Positions 55,610-64,000 of a DNA stretch of 64,000 nt are shown here, piece after piece (positions within the stretch are counted from its first letter, which is position 1; each line of letters starts with the position of its first letter). The stretch is from Neorhizobium populisoli. GTDB lineage: Bacteria; Pseudomonadota; Alphaproteobacteria; Rhizobiales; Rhizobiaceae. A program made the translations under genes and the position numbers. The stretch is from assembly GCF_019430945.1 (NCBI RefSeq), contig NZ_JAHYCB010000002.1:186001-250000 (forward strand), given 5' to 3'. The notes below the pieces were generated by a model. It ran no database searches. It saw only the letters and a program-made list of their open reading frames with translations, and was not told the DNA's origin.

Positions 55610-56239
55610 ATGGAAAAGCCGGGAATCACCATCGGCGAGGATGGCATTGCGCGCTGCGCCTGGCATGGCGGCCTGGAGGATTACCGCCGTTACCATGACG
55701 AGGAATGGGGCCGGCCGGTGACGAGCGATGTCCGCCTGTTCGAAAAGATCTGCCTCGAAGGCTTTCAGTCCGGCCTGTCCTGGCTGACGATCCTGCGCAA
55801 GCGCGAGAATTTTCGCGCCGGCTTTGCGGGTTTCGATTTCGAGAAGGTGGCACAGTTCGGCGAAAACGACATCGCCCGGTTGCTGGCCGATACCGGCATC
55901 ATCCGCCATCGCGGCAAGATCGTCTCGACGATCAACAACGCCGCCCGCGCCATCGAACTTCGCGACGAATTCGGCTCGCTTGCCAAATTCTTCTGGGGTT
56001 TCGAACCCGGTGCCCATGAGCGGCCTGCGGTGATGGACCTCGCGACCTTGCGCGCAAACCCGACGACCGACGTTTCGGTAAAGCTCTCGAAGAACCTCAA
56101 GAAGCGCGGCTGGACCTTTGTCGGTCCGACGACCGTCTATGCCTTCATGCAGGCCATGGGCATGGTCAACGACCATCTCGACGGCTGTTTCTGCCAGCCG
56201 CAGGTCGATGAAATGCGGCTGAAATTCAGGCGCCCGTAA
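55610..56239 (+). CDS. tag: DNA-3-methyladenine glycosylase I
   Basis: The 209-residue enzyme removes 3-methyladenine from DNA in base-excision repair. It shows the Tag pattern: RCAWHGGLEDYRRYHDEEWGRPV, LFEKICLEGFQSGLSWLTILRKRENFR, and a C-terminal FVGPTTVYAFMQAMGMVNDHLDGCFC where the conserved H and C residues bind zinc together with the N-terminal Cys and His. GAAGGGG lies upstream. Its last 14 bases overlap the convergent HAD-hydrolase gene. Confidence 0.95.
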   Translation: MEKPGITIGEDGIARCAWHGGLEDYRRYHDEEWGRPVTSDVRLFEKICLEGFQSGLSWLTILRKRENFRAGFAGFDFEKVAQFGENDIARLLADTGIIRHRGKIVSTINNAARAIELRDEFGSLAKFFWGFEPGAHERPAVMDLATLRANPTTDVSVKLSKNLKKRGWTFVGPTTVYAFMQAMGMVNDHLDGCFCQPQVDEMRLKFRRP

Positions 56240-56930
56240 TGTCCGAAAGGATCTGATGCAGGCCGCCGAGGTTCTCGATCTGGCGAAAGCGCGGCGCATC
56301 GGTCGGCGCGTCGACATGTTCCAGCACCCAGGTCAAGGCATGCGGCACGAACACGCCCCAGCTGCCGGCGGCAATAGCCGGCACGATGTCGGATTTCAGC
56401 GAATTGCCGACCATCATCGCTCGCTCCGGCCCGTCTGCTACCTTGGAAAAGATACGGCGATAGGTGGTAGCGCTCTTGTCGCTGACGATCTCGACGGCAT
56501 CGAAATAATCGCCGAGGCCGGATTGCGCTAGTTTCCGCTCCTGGTCGAACAGGTCGCCCTTGGTGATCAGCACCAGGAGATAATGGCCGTTCAAGGCTTC
56601 CAGCGTCTCTTCCACATGCGGCAGCGTCTCGACCGGATGACGCAGCAGGTCGCGGCCGATGCTCAGGATGCGCTCGATCGTTTCCGTCGGCACTTTGCCG
56701 TCGGTTATCTCGATTGCCGTTTCGATCATCGACAGGGTGAAGCCCTTGATGCCGAAACCGTAATAGGAAAGGTTGCGTTTTTCAGCCTCCAGCAGGCGCT
56801 CGGAAATATGCGCGCCCTCAGCGAAGTCGCCGAGAAGATGCTGGAAATGCTCTTCCGTCAGCCGGTAATATTGCTCGTTCTGCCAGAGCGTATCGTCGGC
56901 ATCGAAGCCGATCGCGGTAATCGGGCGCAT
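56226..56930 (-). CDS. HAD-superfamily hydrolase
   Basis: ATG 56930 is chosen for its GGTGGAGG site eight bases upstream. The 234-residue protein has HAD motif I GFDADDTLWQNEQYY, motif II in VLITKGDL, and motif IV/III region MVGNSLKSDIVPAIAAGSWGVFVP, with a cap of helices between I and II. DADDTLW in place of DFDGTL is typical of a family of haloacid-dehalogenase-like phosphatases. Its substrate is unknown. It overlaps tag by 14 nt at the 3' end, a convergent overlap that can only be tolerated if both ends are flexible. Confidence 0.88.
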   Translation of the reverse strand: MRPITAIGFDADDTLWQNEQYYRLTEEHFQHLLGDFAEGAHISERLLEAEKRNLSYYGFGIKGFTLSMIETAIEITDGKVPTETIERILSIGRDLLRHPVETLPHVEETLEALNGHYLLVLITKGDLFDQERKLAQSGLGDYFDAVEIVSDKSATTYRRIFSKVADGPERAMMVGNSLKSDIVPAIAAGSWGVFVPHALTWVLEHVDAPTDAPRFRQIENLGGLHQILSDITGA

Positions 56931-57018
56931 GGGTTCTGCCTCCACCGGAATGATATGGCGAAGAACGGTGCGCCGGGCAAGCGGTGAGGCCCGCCCGGCA
57001 CGTTTCTTTCAAAAGTCG

Positions 57019-57408
57019 TTACTTCGGCTGTTCCTTGGCATGCGCCTTCAGCCAGGCCTGCATCTCGGCAATTTCGGCTTCCTGCGCCTTGATCACCGCC
57101 TCGGCGAGTTTACGGATTTCCGGGTCCTTGCCATATTGCAGCTCGACCTTGGCCATGTCGATCGCGCCCTGATGATGTGGGATCATGCCGCGCACGAAAT
57201 CGACATCCGCATTGCCGGAATATCGCACCGCCATGTCCTTATGCATCTTGTCGTTGGCGGCCATGAATGCCTTGGTTGCCGGGCCTTCCGCCCCCGTTGC
57301 CGGCATCTGCATGGTGGAGTGGTCATGCCCCTTCATCTCCTGCGCGGCAGTAGTGCCGGCGATGACGAGCGAAAGGGCGGCGGTCATGAGTATAATTTTC
57401 GCAGACAT
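57019..57408 (-). CDS. DUF305 copper-type periplasmic protein
   Basis: The 129-residue protein has a signal peptide ([23 protein letters not shown]), a Met/His start ([11 protein letters not shown]) and the DUF305 core with conserved histidines and methionines: [55 protein letters not shown] is the family hallmark, and CopM-type members bind copper. It is 54 nt downstream of a second small His-rich exported protein on the same strand, and together they look like a metal-tolerance unit. Confidence 0.82.
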   Translation of the reverse strand: MSAKIILMTAALSLVIAGTTAAQEMKGHDHSTMQMPATGAEGPATKAFMAANDKMHKDMAVRYSGNADVDFVRGMIPHHQGAIDMAKVELQYGKDPEIRKLAEAVIKAQEAEIAEMQAWLKAHAKEQPK

Positions 57409-57461
57409 GGTTTTCCTGTCCTATGCGATGGAAGTTTATGGGTTGATGAAATGAAGTTCCA

Positions 57462-57827
57462 TCAGGCTCGGGGAGGGGGCGTCAGTGGCGCAGGTGCGGG
57501 ATAAACGAGTACTAGCTCGATGCCGGGCGCGGGATAAGCATGCACGAACGGGCTTTTATCCCCAGCGTCGATCTCCGGTATAAGCGTCAGGCAGGCGGCG
57601 CAAAAGGGCGTGACGCAGGTCTTGCCGCCATGCGGACAGGGCTGTTGTGTGCTGCCATGAGAATGTTCGGCCTGCGTCGCTTCCGCCATCTTGCCATGGT
57701 CGTGCCCGCCGGAATGATCCTGAATCGCAGGAACTTGCTCCGCCGCCATATAGGGCATGCCGATGGCGGGCATGGCCCCGTAAAGGAGCCAGGCGACGAA
57801 CATCAAAAGGGCGGCCAGACGCGACAT
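57462..57827 (-). CDS. His/Met-rich exported hypothetical, putative copper partner
   Basis: The 121-residue protein has a hydrophobic start (MSRLAALLMFVAWLLYGAMPAIGMPY) and a His-rich segment (DHSGGHDHGKMAEATQAEHSHGSTQQPCPHGGKTCVTPFCAACLTLIPE) with four cysteines, in a layout that could hold Cu or Zn. The tail is Pro-rich. I do not recognise a family beyond general similarity to small copper-resistance-associated proteins. It precedes the DUF305 gene by 54 nt, and is the first gene of that likely pair. Confidence 0.6.
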   Translation of the reverse strand: MSRLAALLMFVAWLLYGAMPAIGMPYMAAEQVPAIQDHSGGHDHGKMAEATQAEHSHGSTQQPCPHGGKTCVTPFCAACLTLIPEIDAGDKSPFVHAYPAPGIELVLVYPAPAPLTPPPRA

Positions 57828-57887
57828 GAGATTGAATCTACGATCGCCAACGCCGAAATCAACCCGCCCGGGTTCACAAGGCCGGTT

Positions 57888-58640
57888 TTACAGCGCGATG
57901 ACCTCGTGAACCGCCTGGATGTCTCGCCCGAGTTCGCCATAGGGCGCCACCGGCCAGATCCAGCGCCGTTTTGCTTCCGGTGCCGGCACGCCGCAGAGAA
58001 GATCGGCCTCCTCCAGCACCTTGCCGCTACGATCGGTGACTTTGTAAGTGGTGTCCGTCAGCAGCGCCACCTTGCAGGGCAGGGAGGTAAGCCCATCGAG
58101 ATGACTGCGCACCAGTGCGTCGAGAATTTCGGTCCGGCGCGGATTGTGCTCCTCGTCCAGCCGCCGTTTCGCGCCGACACCGATCTGCGACAGGATATTG
58201 GCCGAAACGACGAGATCGAGATACGGCACCTGCCGCAGGAAGGCGAGCGGCTCCGGCGGCTTGCCCTTCCTCGCATCCTCGAGCCCCGAAAGATCGCGCG
58301 AAATCAGCCGAACATTCCTGAACCGCTTCGCCTTCAACCGGATCCGAACCCCGGCAAGGTGCACCAGATCGACCAGCACGACCGTATCGAAATTTTCCGC
58401 CAGCGCCTCGATCGGCACATCTCGCAGCAGTCCCGAACCAAGCACCACTGCCGTCCGACGCTCTCTCATCCCGGCGATAGCCTCGCGAACGAAGGCCTTG
58501 CAGTTTTCCTCATGCGGCGCCCACGCCTTCCGGCATCGCCCGGCGCGCGACCAGAGGCCGACAGAGGAGCGGATATAGGGCTGAAATTCCCGGGGCGTGA
58601 CCAATCGGGTCGCGCCATACTGAATGGCTTCGGCGAGCAT
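57888..58640 (-). CDS. Hypothetical protein with Rossmann-like core
   Basis: The 250-residue protein has a central parallel-strand core: RTAVVLGSGLLRDVPIEALAENFDTVVLVDLVHLAGVRIRL, then LISRDLSGLED, then YLDLVVSANILSQIGVG, a layout like class I methyltransferases without the textbook G-x-G-x-G. The C terminus has a WPVAPYGELGRD stretch. No catalytic motif is certain. It begins 3 nt after the RelE-like toxin gene, so it shares a transcript with the toxin-antitoxin pair, but need not share function. Confidence 0.6.
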   Translation of the reverse strand: MLAEAIQYGATRLVTPREFQPYIRSSVGLWSRAGRCRKAWAPHEENCKAFVREAIAGMRERRTAVVLGSGLLRDVPIEALAENFDTVVLVDLVHLAGVRIRLKAKRFRNVRLISRDLSGLEDARKGKPPEPLAFLRQVPYLDLVVSANILSQIGVGAKRRLDEEHNPRRTEILDALVRSHLDGLTSLPCKVALLTDTTYKVTDRSGKVLEEADLLCGVPAPEAKRRWIWPVAPYGELGRDIQAVHEVIAL

Positions 58641-58643
58641 GGG

Positions 58644-58913
58644 TTACCGATAGACCTCACGCCGGTGACCGATCTCGACGACGAGCACGACGAGACGCTG
58701 ATCCTGTATGTCGCAGATGATGCGGTAGTCGCCGACCTTGTAGCGCCAAAGATGCTCGAAGCGGGAGCCTTGAAGAGCAGTGCCAAGCTGACGAGGGTTT
58801 TCAAGCAGCTTTACCCGCGAATGCAGGAAATCTCGAATGCGAGCCGACTCGTTATTGCCTATTTTCTTGAGTTGTTTGATTGCAGCGGCCTGAAACTCAA
58901 TCTTCCAGGCCAA
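58644..58913 (-). CDS. RelE/ParE-family toxin
   Basis: TTG 58913 is chosen: GGAG precedes it by seven bases and it gives an 89-residue protein, the normal length, starting LAWKIEFQAAAIKQLKKI. The upstream ATG would add the antitoxin's own coding sequence. The middle ENPRQLGTALQGSRFEHLWRYKVGDYRIICDI matches RelE-type mRNA interferases (basic residues and an R-x-x-Y core), which cut mRNA on the ribosome. The toxin start lies inside the last 17 nt of the antitoxin gene, giving translational coupling. Confidence 0.85.
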   Translation of the reverse strand: MAWKIEFQAAAIKQLKKIGNNESARIRDFLHSRVKLLENPRQLGTALQGSRFEHLWRYKVGDYRIICDIQDQRLVVLVVEIGHRREVYR

Positions 58914-59127
58914 GTTCGCGCTCCATCTCATTCCAGGTATAGGTTCGCTCGCCATTGCGGATGCGCTCCATCGCCGCTTCCGCAAGCGCAATATCGTGAA
59001 GATCCTCGAGATGTTGCTCGAGAACCTCCATCATGTAAGCATCCGGCTCCGCGCCAGCCTGTGCCGCATACTCGGCGATCAGCTTGTGCATTTCGTCCGG
59101 CATTTCGATCGTGACGCGCTTGTTCAT
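58897..59127 (-). CDS. RHH-type antitoxin of the RelE pair
   Basis: The 76-residue protein begins MNKRVTIEMPDEMHKLIAEYAAQAG, a ribbon-helix-helix DNA-binding N terminus (beta strand RVTIEMP then two helices), with a C-terminal helix ALAEAAMERIRNGERTYTWNEMERELGLED that would wrap the toxin. Such antitoxins repress their own promoter, and this is expected here but not visible. It overlaps the toxin gene by 17 nt. Its first residues are RBS-preceded by CAGGAGC. Confidence 0.85.
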   Translation of the reverse strand: MNKRVTIEMPDEMHKLIAEYAAQAGAEPDAYMMEVLEQHLEDLHDIALAEAAMERIRNGERTYTWNEMERELGLED

Positions 59128-59271
59128 GGCAGGAGCCCTTTTTCTCGAAGACTATATAGCAGTTCGCCTCATTCTTCACCAGCCGCCGCCCTTGCCGCTT
59201 CGGCCGCTATCCTCTAAGAAACCGCTCACAAATCCGGCCTTTCCCGGGCCGTCGGCAATGGAATTTCGATC

Positions 59272-60831
59272 ATGAACGACAAGAGCAAAAAGCCCCAGAA
59301 ACTCAAGGCCCGCCTGCCGCGCGGCTTCGTCGATCGTTCCGCTGCCGATATCCATGCGACCAACGAGATGACTGCGAAGATCCGCGAAGTCTACGAGCGT
59401 TACGGTTTCGACCCGGTCGAAACGCCGCTGTTCGAATATACCGATGCGCTCGGAAAGTTCCTGCCCGACAGCGACCGCCCGAACGAAGGCGTGTTCTCGC
59501 TGCAGGACGACGACGAACAGTGGATGAGCCTGCGTTATGATCTGACGGCGCCGCTTGCCCGCCATGTCGCCGAAAACTTCAACGAGATCCAGCTGCCGTT
59601 CCGCACCTATCGCGCCGGTTACGTCTTCCGCAACGAGAAGCCGGGTCCGGGCCGTTTCCGCCAGTTCATGCAGTTCGACGCCGATACGGTTGGTGCACCG
59701 GGCGTCCAGGCGGATGCCGAAATGTGCATGATGATGGCCGATACGATGGAAGCGCTTGGCATCAAGCGCGGCGATTACGTGATCCGCGTCAACAACCGCA
59801 AGGTTTTGGACGGTGTCATGGAAGCGATCGGCCTCGGCGGCGACGACAAGGCCGGCCAGCGCCTGAACGTGCTGCGCGCCATCGACAAGCTGGACAAGTT
59901 CGGGCCTGAAGGCGTGAAGCTGTTGCTCGGCGCTGGCCGCAAGGATGAGTCCGGCGATTTCACCAAGGGTGCCGGCCTCGGCGAAGAGCAGATCGTCGCC
60001 TTATTTGCGATGTTCGATTTCAAGTTGGAAATTGAAGTCGATGTGAACGGGGCACAGGTTTCGCACCTTTCGGGTAGTTTCCCCAAAGGCTTTCCGAATG
60101 TCATAGACGTCAATGTTCTCTATGATGGTCTTCAAGAGCTGGCGACTATGAGGCGTCTGTTTGAGGGGAGTGGCTACGGCCCCGACCGCGTCAAGATCGA
60201 CCCCTCCGTCGTCCGAGGCCTCGAATACTACACCGGCCCGGTCTTCGAAGCTGAACTCCTCTTCGACGTCACCAATGAAAAGGGCGAAAAGGTCGTCTTC
60301 GGCTCTGTCGGTGGCGGCGGACGTTACGATGGCCTCGTGTCGCGCTTCATGGGCCAGCCGGTTCCGGCGACCGGCTTCTCGATTGGTGTCTCACGCCTGA
60401 TGACGGCGCTGAAGAACCTCGGCAAGCTTGGTCAGGATGACGTCATCGCTCCGGTTCTCGTCACCGTCATGGATGGCGATGTCGAGAGCATGGGCCGTTA
60501 CCAGCGCTTCACCCAGGCGCTGCGGGCGGAGGGCATTCGCGCCGAGATGTATCAGGGCAACTGGAAGAAATTCGGCAACCAGCTGAAATACGCCGACCGC
60601 CGCGGCTGCCCGATCGCCATCATCCAGGGTGGTGATGAGCGCGCCCAGGGTGTGTTGCAGCTGAAGGACTTGATCGAGGGCAAGCGACTTTCGGGCGAGA
60701 TCACCGATAACACCGAATGGCGCGAAGCCCGCGTGGCGCAGGAGACTGTGACCGAGGCTGAGCTTGTGGCCAAGGTGAAGGAAATCCTGGCGGCTCAGGC
60801 GGAAGATCGGCGGCGGGCGAAGGATGTCTGA
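59272..60831 (+). CDS. hisS: Histidine-tRNA ligase
   Basis: The 519-residue class II synthetase charges tRNA-His. It shows [24 protein letters not shown], motif 2 ([29 protein letters not shown]), the histidine-A loop ([17 protein letters not shown]), and the motif 3 arginine in [15 protein letters not shown]-terminal anticodon domain follows ([27 protein letters not shown]). It is about 70 residues longer than E. coli HisRS, typical of alphaproteobacteria. It is upstream of hisZ-hisG, with a palindromic element between. Confidence 0.95.
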   Translation: MNDKSKKPQKLKARLPRGFVDRSAADIHATNEMTAKIREVYERYGFDPVETPLFEYTDALGKFLPDSDRPNEGVFSLQDDDEQWMSLRYDLTAPLARHVAENFNEIQLPFRTYRAGYVFRNEKPGPGRFRQFMQFDADTVGAPGVQADAEMCMMMADTMEALGIKRGDYVIRVNNRKVLDGVMEAIGLGGDDKAGQRLNVLRAIDKLDKFGPEGVKLLLGAGRKDESGDFTKGAGLGEEQIVALFAMFDFKLEIEVDVNGAQVSHLSGSFPKGFPNVIDVNVLYDGLQELATMRRLFEGSGYGPDRVKIDPSVVRGLEYYTGPVFEAELLFDVTNEKGEKVVFGSVGGGGRYDGLVSRFMGQPVPATGFSIGVSRLMTALKNLGKLGQDDVIAPVLVTVMDGDVESMGRYQRFTQALRAEGIRAEMYQGNWKKFGNQLKYADRRGCPIAIIQGGDERAQGVLQLKDLIEGKRLSGEITDNTEWREARVAQETVTEAELVAKVKEILAAQAEDRRRAKDV

Positions 60832-60853
60832 TCTTTCCCGTTTTGCCTTGCGG

Positions 60854-61028
60854 TACCCCCCTCTACCCTGCCGGGCATCTCCCCCTCAAGGGGGGAGATT
60901 GGCTGGGTGGGCGCTCACTGCTCTATATTCGGCCTTTGCTTTCTGCGCTGGGTTGTTGAAGGAGAAGGCCGTGCCTCGTGTGATCTCCCCCCTTGAGGGG
61001 GAGATGCCCGGCAGGGCAGAGGGGGGTA
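60854..61028. repeat. Rhizobial intergenic palindromic element, second copy
   Basis: Arms 60854-60899 and 60983-61028 are reverse complements with a single mismatch over about 46 nt, and flank 83 bases. Its arms share the CCTGCCGG(A/G)CATCTCCCCCTC core with the copy at 50045-50221. It lies 23 nt after hisS and 25 nt before hisZ. Confidence 0.8.
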
Positions 61029-61053
61029 TGGCAAACTCGACGGGGGCAATTCC

Positions 61054-62175
61054 ATGCCCCTGATCGACATGCCCGAATTCTCCGCCGACCTCCTCGCCGA
61101 GTTTGCCGCCCGTCGTGCCGAACGGGTCAACACCCCCGTCATCCAGCCGGCCGAACCCTTTCTCGACATGGCCGGCGAAGACCTTCGCCGCCGTATCTTC
61201 TTGACGGAGAGCGAAACCGGCGCAAACCTGTGCCTGCGCCCGGAATTCACCATCCCCGTCTGCCTGCGCCATATCGAAACCGCCACCGGCACGCCGCGAC
61301 GCTATTCCTATCTCGGCGAAGTCTTCCGTCAGCGCCGCGAAGGCGCGCATGAATTCTACCAGGCCGGTATCGAAGACCTTGGCGACAAGGACACCGCCAG
61401 CGCCGATGCCCGCGCCATCGGCGATGCGTTTGGTGTCCTCAAGACGGTTCTGCCCGGCCGCAAGCTAACTTTGACGCTCGGCGATCAGGCGGTGTTCGAG
61501 GCGGTGGTCAAGGCGCTCGGCCTGCCCTTCGGCTGGCAGCGCCGGCTGATCCACGCATTTGGCGATATGGCGCATCTGGAAGCGCTGCTGGACCGGCTCG
61601 CAAAGCCTCAAGCCGTCGCGGGTCTCGATCCGGAAATCGCCGCCCTGATCGCCTCCGGCAACGAGGCGGAGTTGGTTGCACGCATCGACGCGACCATGCA
61701 GGAAACCGGCTATTCCACCAATGCCAGCCGCTCCCCGACCGAGATTGCGCGGCGTCTGAAGGAAAAGCTGGAACTGGCCGAAACCCGGCTGGATGGCACG
61801 GCCCTTCTGCTGCTCAGGGAATTCCTGACGCTGCAATTGCCGCTCGCCGATGCACCGGCCGCATTGGCTGGTTTTGCCGATGCCGCCGACCTGAAACTCG
61901 GCCCGGCAATCGCGATGTTCGACGCGCGGCTCGCAGCGCTTGCCAATGCCGGCGCCGATTTGTCCGCCATGACCTATCGCGCCGCCTTCGGCCGTCCGCT
62001 GGATTATTATACCGGCCTCGTTTTCGAAGTGACCGAAGCCGGTTCGACCGCCGTTCTGGCCGGTGGCGGGCGTTTCGACCGGTTGATGACGCTGCTCGGC
62101 GCCAAGGAACTGATCCCGGCTGTCGGTTTCTCGTTGTGGCTCGACCGCCTGGAAGCTGCGAGGGCAAGACGATGA
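61054..62175 (+). CDS. hisZ: ATP phosphoribosyltransferase regulatory subunit
   Basis: HisZ is a catalytically dead HisRS relative that activates the short HisG. The 373-residue protein keeps class II motifs: [65 protein letters not shown] and [14 protein letters not shown], but lacks the HisRS anticodon domain. It overlaps hisG (ATGA) and follows hisS, so all three are co-expressed. Confidence 0.93.
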   Translation: MPLIDMPEFSADLLAEFAARRAERVNTPVIQPAEPFLDMAGEDLRRRIFLTESETGANLCLRPEFTIPVCLRHIETATGTPRRYSYLGEVFRQRREGAHEFYQAGIEDLGDKDTASADARAIGDAFGVLKTVLPGRKLTLTLGDQAVFEAVVKALGLPFGWQRRLIHAFGDMAHLEALLDRLAKPQAVAGLDPEIAALIASGNEAELVARIDATMQETGYSTNASRSPTEIARRLKEKLELAETRLDGTALLLLREFLTLQLPLADAPAALAGFADAADLKLGPAIAMFDARLAALANAGADLSAMTYRAAFGRPLDYYTGLVFEVTEAGSTAVLAGGGRFDRLMTLLGAKELIPAVGFSLWLDRLEAARARR

Positions 62176-62870
62176 GCGTTATCACCATTGCCCTGCCGTC
62201 CAAGGGACGCATCAAGGAAGATACGGCCGTCATCTTCGAACGTGCCGGCCTTGCCATTTCCGCCGTCGGCAACGACCGGTCCTATCGCGGCCGTGTCGAT
62301 GGCATCGAGGGTGTCGAGATCGCCTATCTCTCCGCCTCCGAAATCGCCCGCGAACTGGCGAGTGGTGCGGTGGATTTCGGCGTCACCGGCGAGGATCTGG
62401 TGCGCGAGGGCATGCCGGGCGTCGACCAGAAGGTGGAATTCTGTGCCCGCCTCGGCTTCGGCCATGCGGATGTCGTGGTCGCGGTGCCGGAAATCTGGCT
62501 CGACGTGGAGACCATGGCCGATCTCGGCGATGTGGCGGCGGATTTCCGCGCCCGTCATGGCCGCCGTCTGCAGATCGCCACGAAATACTGGCGGCTCACC
62601 CAGCAGTTTTTCTCCGGCAGCCACGGTATCCAGCTTTATCGCATCGTCGAGAGCCTCGGCGCCACGGAAGGTGCACCGGCAGCCGGCCAGGCGGATATCA
62701 TCGTCGATATCACTTCGACCGGTTCGACGCTCAGAGCCAACCACCTGAAGGTCCTGTCGGACGGCGTCATGCTGAAATCTGAGGCCTGCCTCGTGCGCGC
62801 CCGCAAGCCGGGCCATGAGGAAGACCCGCGCATCCGGCAGATCGTCGAGGCTGTCCGCGCCGCGCTTTAG
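62172..62870 (+). CDS. hisG: ATP phosphoribosyltransferase, short form
   Basis: The first enzyme of histidine synthesis joins ATP and PRPP. The 232-residue short form lacks the C-terminal regulatory domain and therefore needs HisZ, encoded just upstream with a 4-nt overlap. [35 protein letters not shown], and [21 protein letters not shown] (PRPP-binding loop) are all present. Feedback inhibition by histidine acts through HisZ in such octamers. Confidence 0.95.
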   Translation: MSVITIALPSKGRIKEDTAVIFERAGLAISAVGNDRSYRGRVDGIEGVEIAYLSASEIARELASGAVDFGVTGEDLVREGMPGVDQKVEFCARLGFGHADVVVAVPEIWLDVETMADLGDVAADFRARHGRRLQIATKYWRLTQQFFSGSHGIQLYRIVESLGATEGAPAAGQADIIVDITSTGSTLRANHLKVLSDGVMLKSEACLVRARKPGHEEDPRIRQIVEAVRAAL

Positions 62871-62987
62871 TCGCGGCGGCGGAATCGGCGTCGATTTTCG
62901 GACGGCGCGATGTGTAATTCAAAGAGTGGAGTACCGCGCGCCTTGAAGGGTGCGGCTTTCCAAGGTTTGTTCGAGGAGGAATGACCA

Positions 62988-63392
62988 ATGCATATTACCG
63001 GCGGATGCCATTGCGGCCAGATCACCTATGAAGCCGAACTTGACCTGCAACGGGTCGCCATATGCCATTGCGTCGATTGCCAGAAACTGACCGGCTCGCC
63101 CTTCCGGGTCACGGCGGTCGTCTCTGAGGACGATCTCAAAGTGACCGGCGAGCCAAAAATGTACAAGCGCACTGCCGATAGCGGCCGGGTACGCCAGCAG
63201 CATTTTTGTGAGAACTGCGGGTCGCCGCTATTCGTCAACGGCGAGGGCGGCGAAGCGACGAAAATCTGGGGCATCCGTTGGGGCAGCATCGATCAGCGAC
63301 TGGATATCAAGCCGTTGCGTCAGGTCTGGTGCCGTTCCTCGCCCGATTGGCTGAAGGATATCGGCGAACTGCCAGCCAAGGAAAAAGACTGA
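62988..63392 (+). CDS. GFA-family (CENP-V/glutathione-dependent formaldehyde-activating) protein
   Basis: The 134-residue protein has GGCHCGQITYEAE, CHCVDCQKLTGSPFRV and HFCENCGSPLFV, the cysteine sets that bind zinc in the GFA fold. GFA helps glutathione-formaldehyde adduct formation in methylotrophs, but most members have unknown substrates. A strong GAGGAGGAATG site precedes ATG 62988. It lies just past hisG but is separated by about 115 nt and is probably a separate unit. Confidence 0.88.
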   Translation: MHITGGCHCGQITYEAELDLQRVAICHCVDCQKLTGSPFRVTAVVSEDDLKVTGEPKMYKRTADSGRVRQQHFCENCGSPLFVNGEGGEATKIWGIRWGSIDQRLDIKPLRQVWCRSSPDWLKDIGELPAKEKD

Positions 63393-63401
63393 AGTTCCAA
63401 T

Positions 63402-63438
63402 AAAAAAGCCCGCCGGATCAGCGTCCGGCGGGCAGTTT
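63402..63438. terminator. Intrinsic terminator between convergent genes
   Basis: GCCCGCCGGA (63408-63417) and TCCGGCGGGC (63424-63433) form a 10-bp stem around TCAGCG. A run of A before it serves as a T tract for the leftward DoxX gene, and TTTCTT follows for the rightward gene. Confidence 0.85.
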
Positions 63439-63461
63439 CTTGGGCAGGGAATTTTGAAAGC

Positions 63462-63908
63462 TTAGGCGGCGATTGCGATCGCACCGCGGCGGGCATCGAC
63501 CGAGTAGGCGCCGGCGCCGACGGTGGCGAGCAGGATATAGGCGCCAGCCAGCGTGAAGTTCTTCATCAGCATGATGCCGTTCAGGGCATTGATCCAGCCG
63601 AGGGCGGCATCCGGCCAGCCCGGGACGGCAACGGTGCCGCTATGGAATATGACGCCGGTGAACACGCAGAACAGGGCAAGCGCCCAGCCGACGATGCGGG
63701 TCTGGAAGCCGACGAGAACGGCAAGGCCGGTGACCAGTTCGAACAGGCCGGCGAGATAGGCAAGCGCGGTTGCGGCAGGCATGCCGGCGCCGGAAATCAT
63801 GCCGGCGGTACCGGCCGGGTCGGTCAGCTTGCCGAAGCCGGAATAGATGAACATGAAGGAAAGCAGGATACGGGCGATCAGCAGGATCGTGCTGTTGGCA
63901 TTGGACAT
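63462..63908 (-). CDS. DoxX-family membrane protein
   Basis: ATG 63908 has a GGAGA site. The 148-residue protein has four hydrophobic helices and the DoxX pattern: LLIARILLSFMFIYSGFGKLTDPAG at the start, then ALAYLAGLFELVTGLAVLVG and a late AYILLATVGAGAYS. DoxX proteins are small inner-membrane partners of oxidoreductases (e.g. thiosulfate:quinone oxidoreductase), but most bacterial members have no assigned role. It is leftward and ends at the shared terminator. Confidence 0.85.
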   Translation of the reverse strand: MSNANSTILLIARILLSFMFIYSGFGKLTDPAGTAGMISGAGMPAATALAYLAGLFELVTGLAVLVGFQTRIVGWALALFCVFTGVIFHSGTVAVPGWPDAALGWINALNGIMLMKNFTLAGAYILLATVGAGAYSVDARRGAIAIAA

Positions 63909-64000
63909 TGGAAATCTCCGTGGGGTTCGGTGCGGTGGCACGCGTTGAATTTCTGAATGCCTATTTGCCCCCTTTTGTCGCAGGTTGAAAGATGAACAAT

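Overview
The window looks like a chromosome segment of a Rhizobiaceae-type alphaproteobacterium (Rhizobium/Neorhizobium/Agrobacterium relatives). The grounds are the GC-rich codon use, a hisS-hisZ-hisG cluster with a short-form HisG, a plant-type GshA next to RsmE, a DUF1127 protein, L,D-transpeptidase paralogues, and two copies of an intergenic palindromic element of the kind scattered through rhizobial genomes. The species cannot be fixed from sequence reading alone.

Region 1 (1-1324) holds a partial SDR oxidoreductase, an antibiotic-biosynthesis-type monooxygenase and an exported DJ-1/PfpI protein. Region 2 (1535-17894) looks like a defence-type island. It has six large, poorly known genes: a STAND-like NTPase with a Cap4/Mrr-like N terminus; an orphan protein with a nuclease-like C-terminal motif; a 1365-residue protein with a HigA-type HTH at its N terminus, preceded by a perfect 10-bp inverted repeat; a translationally coupled pair of a helical protein and an Mrr-like nuclease; and a convergent HNH endonuclease. 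Region 3 (18204-25669) is a second accessory module: a DUF3102-like protein, a foldable 100-nt leader RNA, a PD-(D/E)XK-like protein, a small protein, a split FtsH-like pair (soluble AAA+ plus M41 peptidase carrying the missing AAA lid), a DUF429-like protein and a small hypothetical. Two convergent tyrosine recombinases (25891-30357) then abut a tRNA-Gln(CTG) gene. The tRNA 3' end faces the island, so it is the probable integration site and right boundary of a mobile element whose left end I could not find in the window.

Region 4 (30566-64000) is core chromosome. In order it carries Ppx/GppA phosphatase and rlmE; an MFS transporter; an exported metallo-hydrolase; guaB; a MAPEG protein; an exported dienelactone hydrolase; a stop-interrupted SnoaL-like pseudogene beside a LysR regulator; DUF1127 and DUF937 proteins; a lipocalin lipoprotein; gshA; pit and rsmE; a Nudix hydrolase; a divergent GntR regulator and glcDEF (glycolate oxidase); an outer-membrane barrel; two L,D-transpeptidases; tag; a HAD hydrolase; a DUF305 copper-type protein with a His-rich partner; a RelBE-type toxin-antitoxin pair; hisS-hisZ-hisG; a GFA-family protein and a DoxX protein. 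Many units end in strong intrinsic terminators.

The most interesting parts are the nuclease-rich island (HTH-nuclease fusion with its palindromic operator, and the coupled helical/Mrr-like pair) and the module combining a structured RNA, a PD-(D/E)XK protein and a split FtsH. All functional statements for these are inference from motifs and neighbourhood.
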